Notes: generated by a model from the sequence alone, not told the origin. 64,000 nucleotides of DNA from Hetaerina americana (GCA_022747635.1 JAKTNV010000011.1:18063981-18127980); one strand, 5' to 3'; positions 23,801-34,890 are shown, counted from the stretch's first letter. Made by a program: numbers and translations.

Positions 23801-24265
23801 AATAACAATCCTCCTCTATACCCACATCTTAAGATCTCTATTACTTTATGTCTTTATTGAGAAGTGATTTCATTCTGTGGTTTCTCTGGAGGATCTTGTA
23901 CCAAGCTAAATAATAGGTTGGATATGCTTGGAGTGAGCAGGAGTTTAGTAGAGATTTAAGCTTGAGGCACTCCATTCAGTAGCCATGATAGTCCAGTGAC
24001 AGTGAGTTGACACTGGAGTTAATGTAATTGTCCGCTGCCAGGCTATCTTTTGTTATTATCAATGGACATTTTAATATTTTCATCGTTTGTTTTATTGGTG
24101 GATGAATAAATTTTGATGGCTGGAGATTATTCTGACCATCAGTGAGATTATCTGACAAGGAAAGAGAAAAAAGCATGATTAAACAGCGGTATAAAATTTA
24201 TTTTAATCGAGTAAAAAATAATTTTCATAAATCTAGGTTGCTTGCTGGAAATTTCTATAAGTTTA
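23801..24265. other. Unassigned sequence
   Basis: No gene recognised. GTGGTTTCTCTGGAGGATCT at 23878 resembles a minus-strand family A SINE scrap. Confidence 0.4.
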
Positions 24266-24269
24266 TGGA

Positions 24270-24585
24270 ACGTTAGCCTGGCAGAGTGGTCGTATTGGCT
24301 TATTGGGTAGAGTCTTCGGTTACTGAACTTACTGAGCCCGGAGTCGATTTTGGGTGACGATTTGGGCACATTTAGCATAAGCCAAGCTTTGTGGTTTTTT
24401 TTTTTGACGTGAGATCTTCTTGGTAAACCCGTGAAGGCACCGGGAAAAAGAATCCGAACGAATTGCTCCTATTTATTACCCTAAATTTTGAAATTTCACT
24501 CTCCGTGGCACTTGGTAGGGTTTAAAATTTGCACCATCACTTCATCTGTCAAAACCACCGTTCGGGTTGAGTACTGTAGTTTCTT
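24270..24585 (+). mobile_element. tRNA-derived SINE, family A-like, old
   Basis: Box A-like TAGCCTGGCAGAGTGG, then TGGGTAGAGTCTTCGGTTAC, AGCCCGGAGTCGATTTTGGG, GACGTGAGATCTTCTTGGTA and a 3' CAAAACCACCGTTCGGGTTG, in family A order with many differences. Confidence 0.6.
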
Positions 24586-24589
24586 CAGG

Positions 24590-25145
24590 ACTTAATACGA
24601 GTTGAGTTTTGCCGACTAATTTTGATTTTATCATGGTAGAGTTTGGAGATGGGCGAATGAAAATTGTTCTTCCACTTCTGAAGATCTAGCCTTGTCCATG
24701 GAACCTCAACTTCTTACCTTCTGCAAGCCTCTTCGTATAAGCAAATGATGCAAGGGTACATCTCCTACATTATATTCTGCATGTTTTTCGTACTTGGCCA
24801 TGACCAAGTTCTTTTCACAAAGAAGTTTTCTTTGTAGATATTCAGGAAATCTTAATTTCTTTCAGGGTTGACTGAATTCTTCTTTCGCCAATCCAATATG
24901 TCCATGTCTTATTTCGCCGAAACCGCATTTCTACTGCTTCCTATCTTGTTATTTCTGGTTTCCCTTTAGGCCCACGTCGCAAATCCTTTATCAGAACATC
25001 CCAAACTTAAATATATCGGCACATATTGTCTTAGGGTCGACACTATGACAGTTTTTGGTCCCATTTTGATCAAATAAAAATTAAATAATGGTTGTAGACG
25101 AATAAAGAGAAGTAATTTGGGAAAAGATAAAAGTAGGGACGTAAG
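24590..25145. other. Unassigned sequence
   Basis: No gene or repeat recognised. Confidence 0.45.
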
Positions 25146-25149
25146 TTGG

Positions 25150-25460
25150 GTAATGAATACCTGAAGGCATTCTTCTTTGTCCAAGAACCCCATCTCCCCG
25201 TGTTCCCCCCCTTTTCCCTTCAGTCCATCATTCCTCCCTCCCTCCCCCCAGCAGCCCTTTTCCCCACCCCATTCGCCAAACTGCCGATGTCGGGGACAAA
25301 GAGGCTTACCGGGAAGAGCGACTTGTCGGCTGCCGGTGAGGGCTGGTCGCCCTTTGGCCGCCACCGCCGCCCCCACAGGAGAGGCCCCCGGGGCGCCGCC
25401 GTCGTCTCTTTTGAAGTGCTAATGGCGTCTATGGAGGGCTTTATTTTGTCCTCCGGAGAC
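25150..25460. other. C-rich and CpG-rich block upstream of the PLE
   Basis: CCCC-rich sequence (25190-25275) leading into a CpG-dense part (25285-25415). Short open frames exist on both strands without recognisable motifs. It could be a promoter-like island or simply older C-rich DNA. Confidence 0.4.
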
Positions 25461-25600
25461 TAATTTCCTAATTTATTTATCCCCCTCCCGTTTCCTTCTT
25501 GACGCATTCTCTGCCTTTTTTTGATGTTTTTTTCGTGTTTTTTGTTCAACTTCTGGGTGGGACGAGCACATAGTGGACCGGGTCTCTACCCGAAAGATTC

Positions 25601-27703
25601 ATGGCGTCAAAAATAACGTATACCCTCAATTTCTGCCGAAACCTTCGATGGCGCGCCTTCTGGAAATCACAAAGTAAACCTTTCAGTAACTTAAAAACCG
25701 ATCCCGCACTTGACAAATTCCGCCCGGCTTCAACTCATGAGCCAAAACCCCTTCCTAGTAACCATCCTGTCGAAATTTTTATACGTCTCCTTATCGAAAA
25801 AGTTTCCTATCAATCCTTCAGAAAACATCTCAGACCGAAAAATAACCTCTCCATGAACGAACGTCATGCCCTAAAAACCCTACAGTCCAATCCTAACATC
25901 GTTGTTACCTCCGCCGATAAAGGCTCCTCTGTTGTAATTCTAAACACCAATAATTACATTTCCAAAGCCCTCGCTCACCTGAACGATACATCCACCTATA
26001 CCACTCTAACCAAAAACCCAACACAAACTTTCCAAACCGAAATTCGGTCTTTTCTCCTCCACTCCGGACCAGAAGAAGGCCTCACCTCCCAAGACATATC
26101 CCTACTTTCACCCCCAAACCCCAGAACACCCCAGTTTTATCTCCTCCCAAAAATACACAAACCCAACATCCCCTGTCGTCCTATAGTTTCCAGTTACAAT
26201 TCTCCCACCGAAAGAATCTCCGCATTCCTTGACCACCACCTACAACCACTTGTACTCTCCTTGCCCTCCTTCACGAAAGACACGTACCACTTCCTCGACC
26301 GTCTAAATTCCGTCTCTATTCCCTCCACACCCAACCTACTTATGGCCACCATCGACGTTACCTCACTTTACACTTCTATTCCCCATGCAGAAGGTTTATC
26401 CTCCCTCCGGCATTATCTCTCTCTACGCCCCCTACCCCAGCGCCCCTCAACGGAATTTCTCCTCAATCTTGCCACTTTCGTCCTAACTAAAAATGCATTC
26501 ACTTTCCAAAATTGTTTTTACCTACAGACAAAAGGCACAGGGATGGGAACGAGGATGGCACCATCTTACGCCAATCTCTTCATGGGCCATCTCGAAGAGA
26601 CTTTCCTGTCACAGCAACCCCTTCAACCTCTTTTCTGGGTCCGCTACATAGACGATATTTTTATTCTCTGGACACATGGCTCTGATTCTCTCAACAATTT
26701 CTTATCCGCCTTAAATTCATCTTTCACTGTTAAATTCACCTCTTCCATTTCAGACTCCACCATCACCTTTCTTGACACAGACATCTCACTTCAAAACAAC
26801 AAATTCACTACTTCAGTACACATCAAAGCCACTAACCATCAGCAATACCTACACCACACAAGCTGTCATCCTCAACACACGAAACGCTCGATTCCTAACT
26901 CTCTCTCTATCCGCGGACACCGAATTTGCAACACCACAGCCACTCTCAACAAATACCTTGCCAATCTACACCTTGCACTCCTCAAACGCGGTTACCCAGA
27001 AAAGTTACTACGAAATAAAATCCACCGTTCCACCCGACCAAACACACCACACAATAACAAGCCCACATCTGACGCAGGACTCAACCTTTGCACCACCTAT
27101 TACCCCGGATCACACAGACTGAAAACCCTCCTTAAAGAACTGTTTCCAATTTTACATGACAATGACGCGACCTCATCCTTACTACCCCAATGCCCATCTA
27201 TCACATACAGACGACCCGCCAATCTCAAAAACCTTCTGAGATCCACCAACCCTTTGGCGCCCCCCCGTGACAAATTTCCCAATATTTCCCCAACTTGCAA
27301 CTGCCCCCGATGTAAAACCTGTCCTCTTATTATGCCTACTCCCCTCTCCCTACATCCCCTCATAGCCCCCTCACCTCGTTCCCACGCTAATTGCCTCTCA
27401 AAAAATATTATTTACCTTTTATCATGCAAGCATTGCACTTCCTTTTACATAGGTGAATGCATTACCCCCTTATCCATCCGTATGAATAATCACCGGTACT
27501 CCTGCAATTCTGCCTCACTCTCTTCTCTTCCTATCCCTTCACACGCCAATTCCCACAACCTTTCATTCGACCAGTGTTTTGCTCTAAGCATCCTAGAATC
27601 CCTACCTGATTCAGCCACCAACATAGAGGTGAGAACTCGTGAATCCGCCTACATACTATCCTTCCGTTCCTTTAAAATTCCCACCCTAAACCGCCATATT
27701 TAA
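25601..27703 (+). CDS. Penelope-like reverse transcriptase / GIY-YIG endonuclease, intact frame
   Basis: Family role: copies the element's RNA into DNA and nicks the target with a GIY-YIG nuclease. It is 700 codons with no stop or frameshift. Early motif VVTSADKGSSVVIL (near residue 100) is typical of PLEs. RT motifs follow in order: FYLLPKIHKP, PCRPIVSSYNSPTE, DVTSLYTSIPH, GTGMGTRMAPSYANLFMG and the catalytic WVRYIDDIFILW (YIDD at residues 349-352), then ITFLDTDI. A Cys cluster CNCPRCKTC begins at residue 566, and a GIY-YIG domain (about residues 601-690) starts IIYLLSCKHCTSFYIGE and includes SIRMNNHR. The first Met shown may not be the true start, as relatives are often somewhat longer at the N-terminus. 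The frame's integrity suggests recent insertion. Confidence 0.93.
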   Translation: MASKITYTLNFCRNLRWRAFWKSQSKPFSNLKTDPALDKFRPASTHEPKPLPSNHPVEIFIRLLIEKVSYQSFRKHLRPKNNLSMNERHALKTLQSNPNIVVTSADKGSSVVILNTNNYISKALAHLNDTSTYTTLTKNPTQTFQTEIRSFLLHSGPEEGLTSQDISLLSPPNPRTPQFYLLPKIHKPNIPCRPIVSSYNSPTERISAFLDHHLQPLVLSLPSFTKDTYHFLDRLNSVSIPSTPNLLMATIDVTSLYTSIPHAEGLSSLRHYLSLRPLPQRPSTEFLLNLATFVLTKNAFTFQNCFYLQTKGTGMGTRMAPSYANLFMGHLEETFLSQQPLQPLFWVRYIDDIFILWTHGSDSLNNFLSALNSSFTVKFTSSISDSTITFLDTDISLQNNKFTTSVHIKATNHQQYLHHTSCHPQHTKRSIPNSLSIRGHRICNTTATLNKYLANLHLALLKRGYPEKLLRNKIHRSTRPNTPHNNKPTSDAGLNLCTTYYPGSHRLKTLLKELFPILHDNDATSSLLPQCPSITYRRPANLKNLLRSTNPLAPPRDKFPNISPTCNCPRCKTCPLIMPTPLSLHPLIAPSPRSHANCLSKNIIYLLSCKHCTSFYIGECITPLSIRMNNHRYSCNSASLSSLPIPSHANSHNLSFDQCFALSILESLPDSATNIEVRTRESAYILSFRSFKIPTLNRHI

Positions 27704-27787
27704 TTTCCCTCCCAGCATTCCCTCCACACCTCCCCTCCACGCCCATAGCTCTTTCCCCTCTCCTCTGCAATAGCATATTTTCAGTCT

Positions 27788-27830
27788 CTCTTGAAGAAGG
27801 CCTCTGAGAGGGCCGAAAGCTCGAACAATT
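27788..27830 (+). ncRNA. Hammerhead-like motif in PLE 3' region (tentative)
   Basis: CTTGAAGAAGGCC, a loop, GGCC and GAAAGCTCGAA: a UGANGA-like core (TTGAAGA), a GGCC/GGCC stem and GAAA in hammerhead order. PLEs are known to carry minimal hammerhead ribozymes. The first core base is U rather than C, and I cannot identify the cleavage site or outer stem, so activity is doubtful. Confidence 0.35.
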
Positions 27831-27897
27831 TACCGTGTGAGTGTTCTTTTAAATGTGTCTATTCTTTTCTATTTGTGTTATATTGTGTCAGCCCATT

Positions 27898-27940
27898 ATA
27901 TATATATATACTAGTATATATATATATGTACATATATCGA
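27898..27940. repeat. (AT)n microsatellite at PLE 3' end
   Basis: AT arrays interrupted by CTAG and GTAC. Confidence 0.85.
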
Positions 27941-28336
27941 GAGTTGAACGTCGTACCCTCGGCTTCCCTGTTGCTCTCCTCCATGTATTATCCAGGATTC
28001 TCCATTTATTGGTTTGGTGTCAGTTAAAGCAATAAGAGTTTTCATCTCTTATTTATATATTACATTATCATATCAGTACTTTTCAACCAATCGGTATGTT
28101 GAATTTAATGGCCACCTTTTGAATTGGTAATCGCGAATAATCCATAGCTGAACCTTTATTTTCAAGGATTGACGCTAACTCTAACAGCATGTGAACGATA
28201 TATCTGATTACGTATTGTACGTGTATGATTCCTTCTTAAATACAAAATCCCTGTATAAAACATAAAAAATATACTGAATTTACTTCCAAATAAAGCCACG
28301 TGGATATTATCTGATTGGTCAAAACATCTTGTTCAA
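27941..28336. other. Unassigned sequence
   Basis: No gene or repeat recognised. Confidence 0.45.
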
Positions 28337-28860
28337 TGTACGAGGTGTGTCCGAAAAGAATCCGACTTGTGTTTTTTATTATTTTTTTATTTTGAGGGTG
28401 TTGTGCACTACAAATTTTCTCCAAGAGGTCAGACGATCAACAAAGAATATTACGATTAAAGTTCTGAAAAGATTGCGAAATGCTGTGGGAAGAAAACGAC
28501 CGTGTCAATGGTCAAGCGGTGACTGGCTTCTTCACCACTATAACGCGCCAGCGCATTCACCGAACCTTGAGCAGCATTATTTGGCGAAGTACAGCTTTGC
28601 CAGCCTCCGTAAAGTCCCGCCATAGCTCCCTGCGAGTTTTGGATGTTTCAAAAGTTGAAAATGGCGCTTAAAGGAAAGCGGTTTGCCGATTCAGAGTAAT
28701 ACGACGGGCGAGCTGGCCATTCCAAAATGTGCGTTCGATGACTGCTTAAAGATGTGGAAGCATCGCTGGGAGCGTGTGGTTTAATCAAATGGGGACTACT
28801 TGGAAGGATGCCACGCCCCCAGATGACGAAGATAAGCACCAATGCGGAGATATGAACGAA
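28337..28860 (+). pseudogene. Mariner-like element, second lineage, internally deleted
   Basis: Begins with a mariner-type TIR (ACGAGGTGTGTCCGAAAAGA). Most of the N-terminal half is missing. Plus-strand frames then give IKVLKRLRNAVGRKRP, SGDWLLHHYNAPAHS, LAKYSFASL and a later KVENGA segment, which correspond to the region around the second catalytic Asp of mariner transposases. The usual HHDNAPAH reads HHYNAPAH, so that Asp is lost, and the frame is broken after about 28625. The right terminus was not found. It differs from the GPPGE/CHGAL-type copies at 3.6 and 40.8 kb. Confidence 0.8.
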
Positions 28861-29184
28861 TATAAACTGATACGAACGCTCGTATGTACTGATACCACGT
28901 TCATTTTGTCAGTTTTTATATAAAAGTTGAATCGTAAGTTATAAATCGTATTCCGTGCCTTTCTTGTTGGAAAACATAAAACCTTTAGAGGCTACTAAAG
29001 TTACTCGATAAAAAAATTCGCTCTTTATCGATAAAACTTCTTTTGAACGAATGAATATGATTATTATTTTATCCAACGTGTCAATTTGCAAGTACAAGAA
29101 CCCCGTTATCTTTATGTGGAAATGCATTTTTTCCTAATGCTACTTCACGAATATTATTTCTTTTCCCTTCTAATACTCAGTGAA
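28861..29184. other. Unassigned AT-rich sequence
   Basis: No gene or repeat recognised. Confidence 0.45.
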
Positions 29185-29420
29185 AGGGTATTTTAGTGGG
29201 TAGAACGTTGAGCTGCTGTTGAACGAGGGTCGGGGATCGACTCTGGGTGATGCATACCTCTGTATACCTCCAGCTCCACCCAATCTGTTTAGTTTTTCGT
29301 GAGTCAGATCTCCATGGGAAACCAAAAGTGCCACAGGGAAAATAACTGGCCCTCCATATTACCTTTGTGTGAATTTCACGCACTGAACAAGGCTTGCGTT
29401 TTGTGAGTTGAGATCCTCCT
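29185..29420 (+). mobile_element. tRNA-derived SINE (family A), diverged
   Basis: TTAGTGGGTAGAACGTTGAG (box A side), GGGGATCGACTCTGGG (box B side), CAGCTCCACCCAATCTGT, GAGTCAGATCTCCATGGGAA, GCCACAGGGAAAATAACTGG and GTGTGAATTTCACGCACTG in family A order. Confidence 0.75.
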
Positions 29421-29580
29421 TTTGCTGTGTTATTTATTTAGGGCATAAATGTAACAAATGTGGATTTCCGCGGCTCGTACTATAGAGATAGTCGTTTCGG
29501 CCAGATGACAGCCTGAAAATGAAGAAGTCCCCCTCTCGAATCCGGGAAATTACTGCGATCTGAATCTCATTTTCCTTCGC
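29421..29580. other. Unassigned sequence
   Basis: Short stretch with no recognised feature. Confidence 0.4.
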
Positions 29581-30060
29581 GACTATTTTGGTCGGTTGGT
29601 CGATGGGTGAAATGTTAGGGGGGCGGGCCCTTTTAGACGGCGTAACCCATTCCCGCTTCAAACGTGCGAGTCTCCGTTTGGTGACAACACCCCTTCCCAC
29701 CGTGGCGCACAAACACACCCAACAACCCTTAACCAAACTGCACCACACCCATCCCATCCGAAACGTCCACGCGTTCTTCCGACGACCCAGAACCTTCCTT
29801 CTCCCCAATCCCGCACCCAGCCCGTTATCTTCCTTGGCACACCCACCCCTACTCTTCCGTTCTCTGTCTCTTTCTCAATTACCTCTCTGGCCCTTTCAAC
29901 GCCCGACCCTGGGGACATCCGTCACACTATGTCGGAGCGTGAATGCATTTTTCCCTCTTCCCCCGAAAGCACCATGCCCCCCGTCCCCCCTGAGTTGGCT
30001 CCCTGCGGGCAGGCAAAAGGGGTATGGGAGGACAGACCGCATTTTCGAACGCAAAAATAC
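29581..30060. other. C-rich block
   Basis: C-rich plus strand with CACCC/CCCA runs and some CpG. The long open frame here has a low-complexity composition without domain motifs, so I do not call a gene. Confidence 0.5.
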
Positions 30061-30194
30061 ACCCGTCAAAATCTCGTTCCGCGTATTGAGTATGTTGAGT
30101 TTGTGATATGAGACCAAACCAATCTTCGGCCTTTAGGCATCAGAGAGTACTCCGCCCCGAAAACAGTTTTGTCAAATTTTCCTAGGAGGAGTTT

Positions 30195-30770
30195 AGATAT
30201 TTAAAAATAGGTGGTAAAAACTATGGCAGGCGAAAATAATTTTACGTATCTACGACATGTTTTGGACGAAGATGGCCGAAGAAGTAGGAAAATAAGAAGA
30301 CTTGTATTAAGATATGTGGTTTTTACAATAAAAGTATTAATGGCAGGGACGATTAGGAATAAGTAAGCGTAAGTAAAATATTAGTGAAAACTTTTATTTG
30401 GATTTGGTAGTAATAAAGGGCGTGGAAACTTATTCATTGAGGATAAAGATGCGTAGATTGGAGTATTTTAAGGTGAGGGCCTGGTGAGTAATGGAAAGGG
30501 TAAATTGAATGGAGAGAAAATCGAACGAAGTGCTAGGTATGGTGGGGGAGGAGAGGGGATCATTGGGAAATAAATCAAAAATGGGCAGGAAAGTTTGATA
30601 CAGAGTATTTTGATTGGCAATGTAATGTTGAAGACCGGTAAAGAGGGGGGGGGGGAGTTAGACAAGCGAGGAAGGACTAGGAATAGGATAGGCATATTGG
30701 ACGGAATGAAGGAGGAAAGAAATATGCGGAATTGAATAAGGGACTGTGTTATTTTAGGATGTCGTGGTGT
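30195..30770 (+). pseudogene. RTE-like LINE C-terminal remnant
   Basis: Matches the LINE region coding YLGSVLDQHGQSSRDVRRRI onward: GTATCTACGACATGTTTTGG, GGCCGAAGAAGTAGGAAAAT, then GGGGGAGGAGAGGGGATCAT and GGAATAGGATAGGCATATTG. Frame destroyed. Confidence 0.7.
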
Positions 30771-30894
30771 CTAATTAGGTAGGACTTGGATATGTCGTTG
30801 TTATCATTCTTATCAGGCACCAAAATCTGCCGTAACCGATAGTGCACCATAAGGATTACTTTAATAAATAACCTTTGGAGGAGTTAATTTTTAA

Positions 30895-31060
30895 TTTAAT
30901 TTTTTGTACCCTGCAAGCCACCGCTAGGGTGTGTGGTAGGGGTGAATACACACCAGACTAATTTTGACTCGAATATTTTTACCACTACTGCGGAAGGACA
31001 ATGTTATTCTGATCCCTTATCGTTTGGGGAAAAAATGATATCTTAAATCAAAAGTAGGGA
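30895..31060 (-). mobile_element. CR1-like LINE 3' end
   Basis: GTACCCTGCAAGCCACCGCT, AGGGTGTGTGGTAGGGG, TTCTGATCCCTTATCGTT and GGGGAAAAAATGATATCTTA; collinear with 20645-20790. Confidence 0.65.
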
Positions 31061-32560
31061 TATGAAGAAGATAACTGGCCTTAAGTTGCAGATATTCATG
31101 CTCCGGGTACTTTTGAAATTGAATTTACAGCAACTTGATGTAAAAGATTAAAACAATAAATAGAATCTTAAACCCGAAGGGCAAAGTGGTACGGAAGTAT
31201 CTTTGCAACGCCCATCCCAACGGTAAAACGAAAGGTTGGAGAACCGATCGCGAGGTCATTAAGCCATCACCCTAATCTCTTCTTGCCATCACGAACAGGT
31301 AGCGATGGAAACTAAGATAAGAATGATACTGTTTACTGGTAGACATAGATATCGGTTTCCGCAATCGAAATCCTAGGTACGATTCCGGGTTTTATAATCT
31401 AAATTAACATGGTACCCTTCAAATCAGTGTGTATAAACTAAATTATAGATTTGTTATTAGATGTTATCCGCATTTCTATAAGGTTTAAGACTAACTGATA
31501 ATATGGGAAGTACGAACCACGCAAATAAATTAAAACAAAGAGTTTTTCCAATTCACCTCGATCTCTTCATTTCAAATACCGCTCAACGCACGCGAGGCAA
31601 GCTCTAGTATTGAATTTATACCTTTACTCCATATTTGAGTTAATATCGTCGCCAATTTTTCTCTGCCCTCATCTCCAACATTTCTTCACCCTGCTTGCGA
31701 TCAGCTCTATTGTACGAAATTGCCGGTCTGTTGTATTTATGTGTATGAGTTTACCACATCGCGGTGAACCAGTAGTGCCATCAAATCTGTTATATTAGGC
31801 AAGTTATCGTTTTTATTTATCTCCTGATTGAAAATTATGGATTTCTCTAACCAATGCCTCCGGGAATACCCTTTAGTTTTCTGTAACATCTCGACTTATA
31901 TAAAACCAGTTCTGGAATCGTTTAGAGGCGACGATGGTAACTTAAAAGGTCTGTCCTTAATGCATGATTTCTCGGAAGTTCTAGGTATCTTGATAATATG
32001 GAGAATCATAGTCGTTTAACTGTTTCTTACGGTCATTTTACTTCTCATGGGACATAGGAAGCGTAAGGTATGAGTAGACGTGTGGCAGAATCGCATCATC
32101 GTAAATTATCGCGAAAGTTTTGTAACTGAAATCTCGCCATCTAACTCGCCTGTCGTGGTTGCTTTCTTTTATAGAGTTTCATGAGCGCAGCGGTAAAATG
32201 CCGAGGCTGAGTCAACTGATGCGCAGCGCGACTCCTCTTTCAAAGAATCCCACAGTGAGCAACACGTAGGTTGGATCGGTTCCATCCTTAAAATGCAATG
32301 AGGCCAATTTTGCCTTACTCCTTCCGACTTCTTTTGTCCGTAAGCTATGTTCCTTCCCTCTCGTACGTATATAAGGAGCAATATCGAACAGACACCGTTT
32401 TGTAAAAGGAAAAAGTAAAGTTATAGTAGGTCAGGCGAAAACGTATTTCACTACGATTTCTGCTCAGTTCAAGTACGAGTTATTACTGAAAAATTACACC
32501 CCCTTGAAAAAAAGCACTTTTTTCTTGAAGTTGCATTTGAATAACAGTGCAGGAGGTTGT
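31061..32560. other. Unassigned AT-rich sequence
   Basis: About 1.5 kb. A short minus-strand frame at 32169-32381 shows no recognised motif. A TATATAAGG phrase near 32368 could be a TATA box but has no supporting gene. Confidence 0.45.
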
Positions 32561-32564
32561 GTGC

Positions 32565-32790
32565 TAGTCTATCGACGGTGTACGATTCCTGCTAACTTGG
32601 GGACCACAAACTTGAGCACCCAATCGGTGTGATTTTTTCCAAAACCTTATCTTCCTGAGAAACCACAAGTTGCAGAGGGAAATGCTTTGGCCCCCTTACC
32701 TGAATATTACGCATTGTATAGGTTTTAGTATTAGGTAAGCTATACCCTCTCCTATCAAACCTAGAAATATGATTAATATGTGGATACCTA
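32565..32790 (+). mobile_element. SINE family A, old copy
   Basis: GTGTACGATTCCTGCTAAC (box B side), GGTGTGATTTTTTCCAAAAC, CTTATCTTCCTGAGAAACCA, TGCAGAGGGAAATGC and CTATCAAACCTAG, in family order. Confidence 0.6.
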
Positions 32791-33237
32791 ATAGCAGTGT
32801 AAGGGTGATACATATTATGGAAACACTAGGAAAAGTTATGCATTATATTGAAATTAAATTTGAAGAAGAAATATCACATTTAAAGATAATAAATGACAAT
32901 AATAATAAATAAAAATAATAAAATGCATAAAAATAAAATTTGGAAGGAATGACTACAGTAGTCATAATAGTACTTTAAAAGATTAATGAATATCGATAAA
33001 ATCAAAAGCTAAAAATGTATTAAGTTTCAATAAATAAAAGTATTATGATTATGGTAAAGTAAGACATAATTGAAAATTGAGCGAAAAATATATAAAATAT
33101 AAACGTGCATGTCAAATTGATAAATACAATTTATTCATGCATAAATTTACTAAACAAAAAATGACTATCAATTATATTTCCGCATAATAGATTATTTACA
33201 ACCATATCTGTACAGTACTATTATGTTGTTCTCAAGA
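32791..33237. other. A-rich low-complexity stretch
   Basis: AATAATAAATAAA-type sequence, densest at 32890-32945. No gene. Confidence 0.6.
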
Positions 33238-33400
33238 CATGAAAACATCTCACCAGTGACGACAGTTGTTCCCCAGGATAATCTGGTACCCGAAAAATCA
33301 CAAAGCTTTGGTGAAGCGGAAAGTGCCCAGCGTCACACGGATCCGAACCCGCGTTCCTCTGATCACCATGTCCACAATACCAGCACACCCCTCTTTCCGC
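33238..33400 (-). mobile_element. SINE family A, partial copy
   Basis: Complement of GTTCCCCAGGATAATCTGGT, ACCCGAAAAATCACAAAGCT and ACGGATCCGAACCCGCGTT (box B side), with the head toward higher coordinates. Confidence 0.65.
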
Positions 33401-33439
33401 GGACTCAAATTCTAAAGCAATATCCGCCGCTGTGGAATT

Positions 33440-33900
33440 CTCGCCCAGCCACTTACATTTCTCCACCCCCGCCCCCGTAAAAGCCCACCCCCTCCTTCCG
33501 GAGCGAAGCCGCTTTTTCCCCTATAACCCTGTTCCCATCCCATCACCTCAACAGTTGAAGAACGACCTCCGACCGGATAGTTGCTGCTTCATTAGTCGAC
33601 CCGAAACAAGAACCACATGTGCCGGGCGCGAACTTACGACCCCTTCTCGTAGCCACACGCCTTCCCCCTCCCTTAGCCTTACCCATCGCAAGTCTCACCG
33701 CCCTCCCCTTCTTCCCCTACCTCCCTCTCCTTAAGACACCTCTCTGTCCCCTTCCACCCATCCTCTCTCTCCCTCGCTTGCCCTCTCCTCCCCGCGACCA
33801 CCCCTTCACACCCGACCCTCCCTAACCAGGCCATTCATCCACGTCTTTCAACCCCGTTCCAGACGGAGCCGCGTGGTGGTAGCTCCCGACTTCCAAGACC
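33440..33900. other. Pyrimidine-rich block
   Basis: CCCTCCTT-type plus strand with scattered CpG; open frames here are low complexity. Confidence 0.6.
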
Positions 33901-34890
33901 GCGACATCGAACACCGTTTCTAATATTGGATCTCTATACACCTCCCTCTCTCCCCTTCTGTCTCACGGAAGACAGAAGTCTTAGCGGGTACACGAACCCC
34001 GCCCATTCGGTCGTTAATGTCTCCATCGTCTGTGTGGTGTTGCCGATTGCTGCTTCTTTTTTTTACGGATTGGATTTGTATCGGTCATACCATTTGCAGC
34101 GTAAACATATCACACCCACTCCGACGTTGGTAATAGATTTTTTCTTGTCTACAACCATGCCATAGCAGGTCACGCTCTAGTGTTTCAAAGTAAAAATGAA
34201 GAGGGAAGGTTAATGGGAAAGTGAATTATCTGATTGATACATGAGTGTCTAACTTAAAATTATATTCATCGAGTGTTGTCCGCGGTGTCCACCCAAAACT
34301 TACCCTAAACAGTGGAATACCAATAATAAAAATCTTTCGCGAGAATTAGTCCCTACTACAGGTAATGCAGTGGGCGATCTCGCATATCTTAGCGTTTTTT
34401 TAGCAATCATATAAGATTTCGGGCCTTTTCGTTTTTAACTTGACGCGCAAGGAATTTAAATATGGGTAGTAAATATTTGACAGAACATCACATTTCTTAT
34501 AACTAATTCAGTCGAGTGTTGGATATTTTCCTCAATAGTTCCCGGCCAATTTATGAAAGCACTATGTAGGGACATAAACAAAATTAGTTATCTCCGCCGG
34601 TCTGCAAAGTGTGAGGTGCTATGCATTTTATAACTGGGCGATTTTTATGGGCTAGCTCCCACTCCACACACAAGCTGATAACGGTACATCAAGTCTACCC
34701 TGTCCAATAACGTTGCTGTTTCTGTTATAAGGAGCGTCCTTATTTCGTAATCCGAACTCTAACATCTGATGCCGCCGAACAATTTTTTTGCCTGGTTTTA
34801 TTTCAGCGTCATATACTAAGCATGGAAGAATTTAAAAATAAAATGTGATTGTTAATAAAATTAGTTCCATTTTAAAAATTAGATTTAAAT
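33901..34890. other. Unassigned sequence with a LINE 3'-end scrap
   Basis: 34285-34330 reads GTGTCCACCCAAAACTTACC and CAGTGGAATACCAATAATAA, the 3'-terminal signature of the RTE-like LINE (plus). The rest is unassigned. Confidence 0.5.

Larger units (their letters stand above)
25570..27897 (+). mobile_element. Penelope-like retroelement (PLE) with GIY-YIG endonuclease
   Basis: Contains the intact PLE frame (25601-27703) and a 3' region that ends in a hairpin-GAAA motif, a T-rich tail and an AT array starting at 27898. The 5' boundary is not visible; a weaker hairpin-GAAA phrase (GGGTCTCTACCCGAAAG) lies just before the start codon at 25579-25595, which might be the 5' counterpart of the 3' motif. 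No target-site duplication could be identified by eye. Confidence 0.85.

Noticed and set aside
25601..27703. Telomerase reverse transcriptase as identity of the RT
   Set aside because: The GIY-YIG domain, Cys cluster and the VVTSADKG motif mark it as a Penelope-like element; no TERT-specific regions are seen.
29588..30106. A 172-codon plus-strand frame
   Set aside because: Composition follows the C-rich DNA (Pro, Thr, Leu, Arg) and no domain motif is visible.
32169..32381. Small minus-strand frame with nearby TATATAAGG
   Set aside because: No motif and no second supporting signal; TATA-like words are frequent in this AT-rich DNA.
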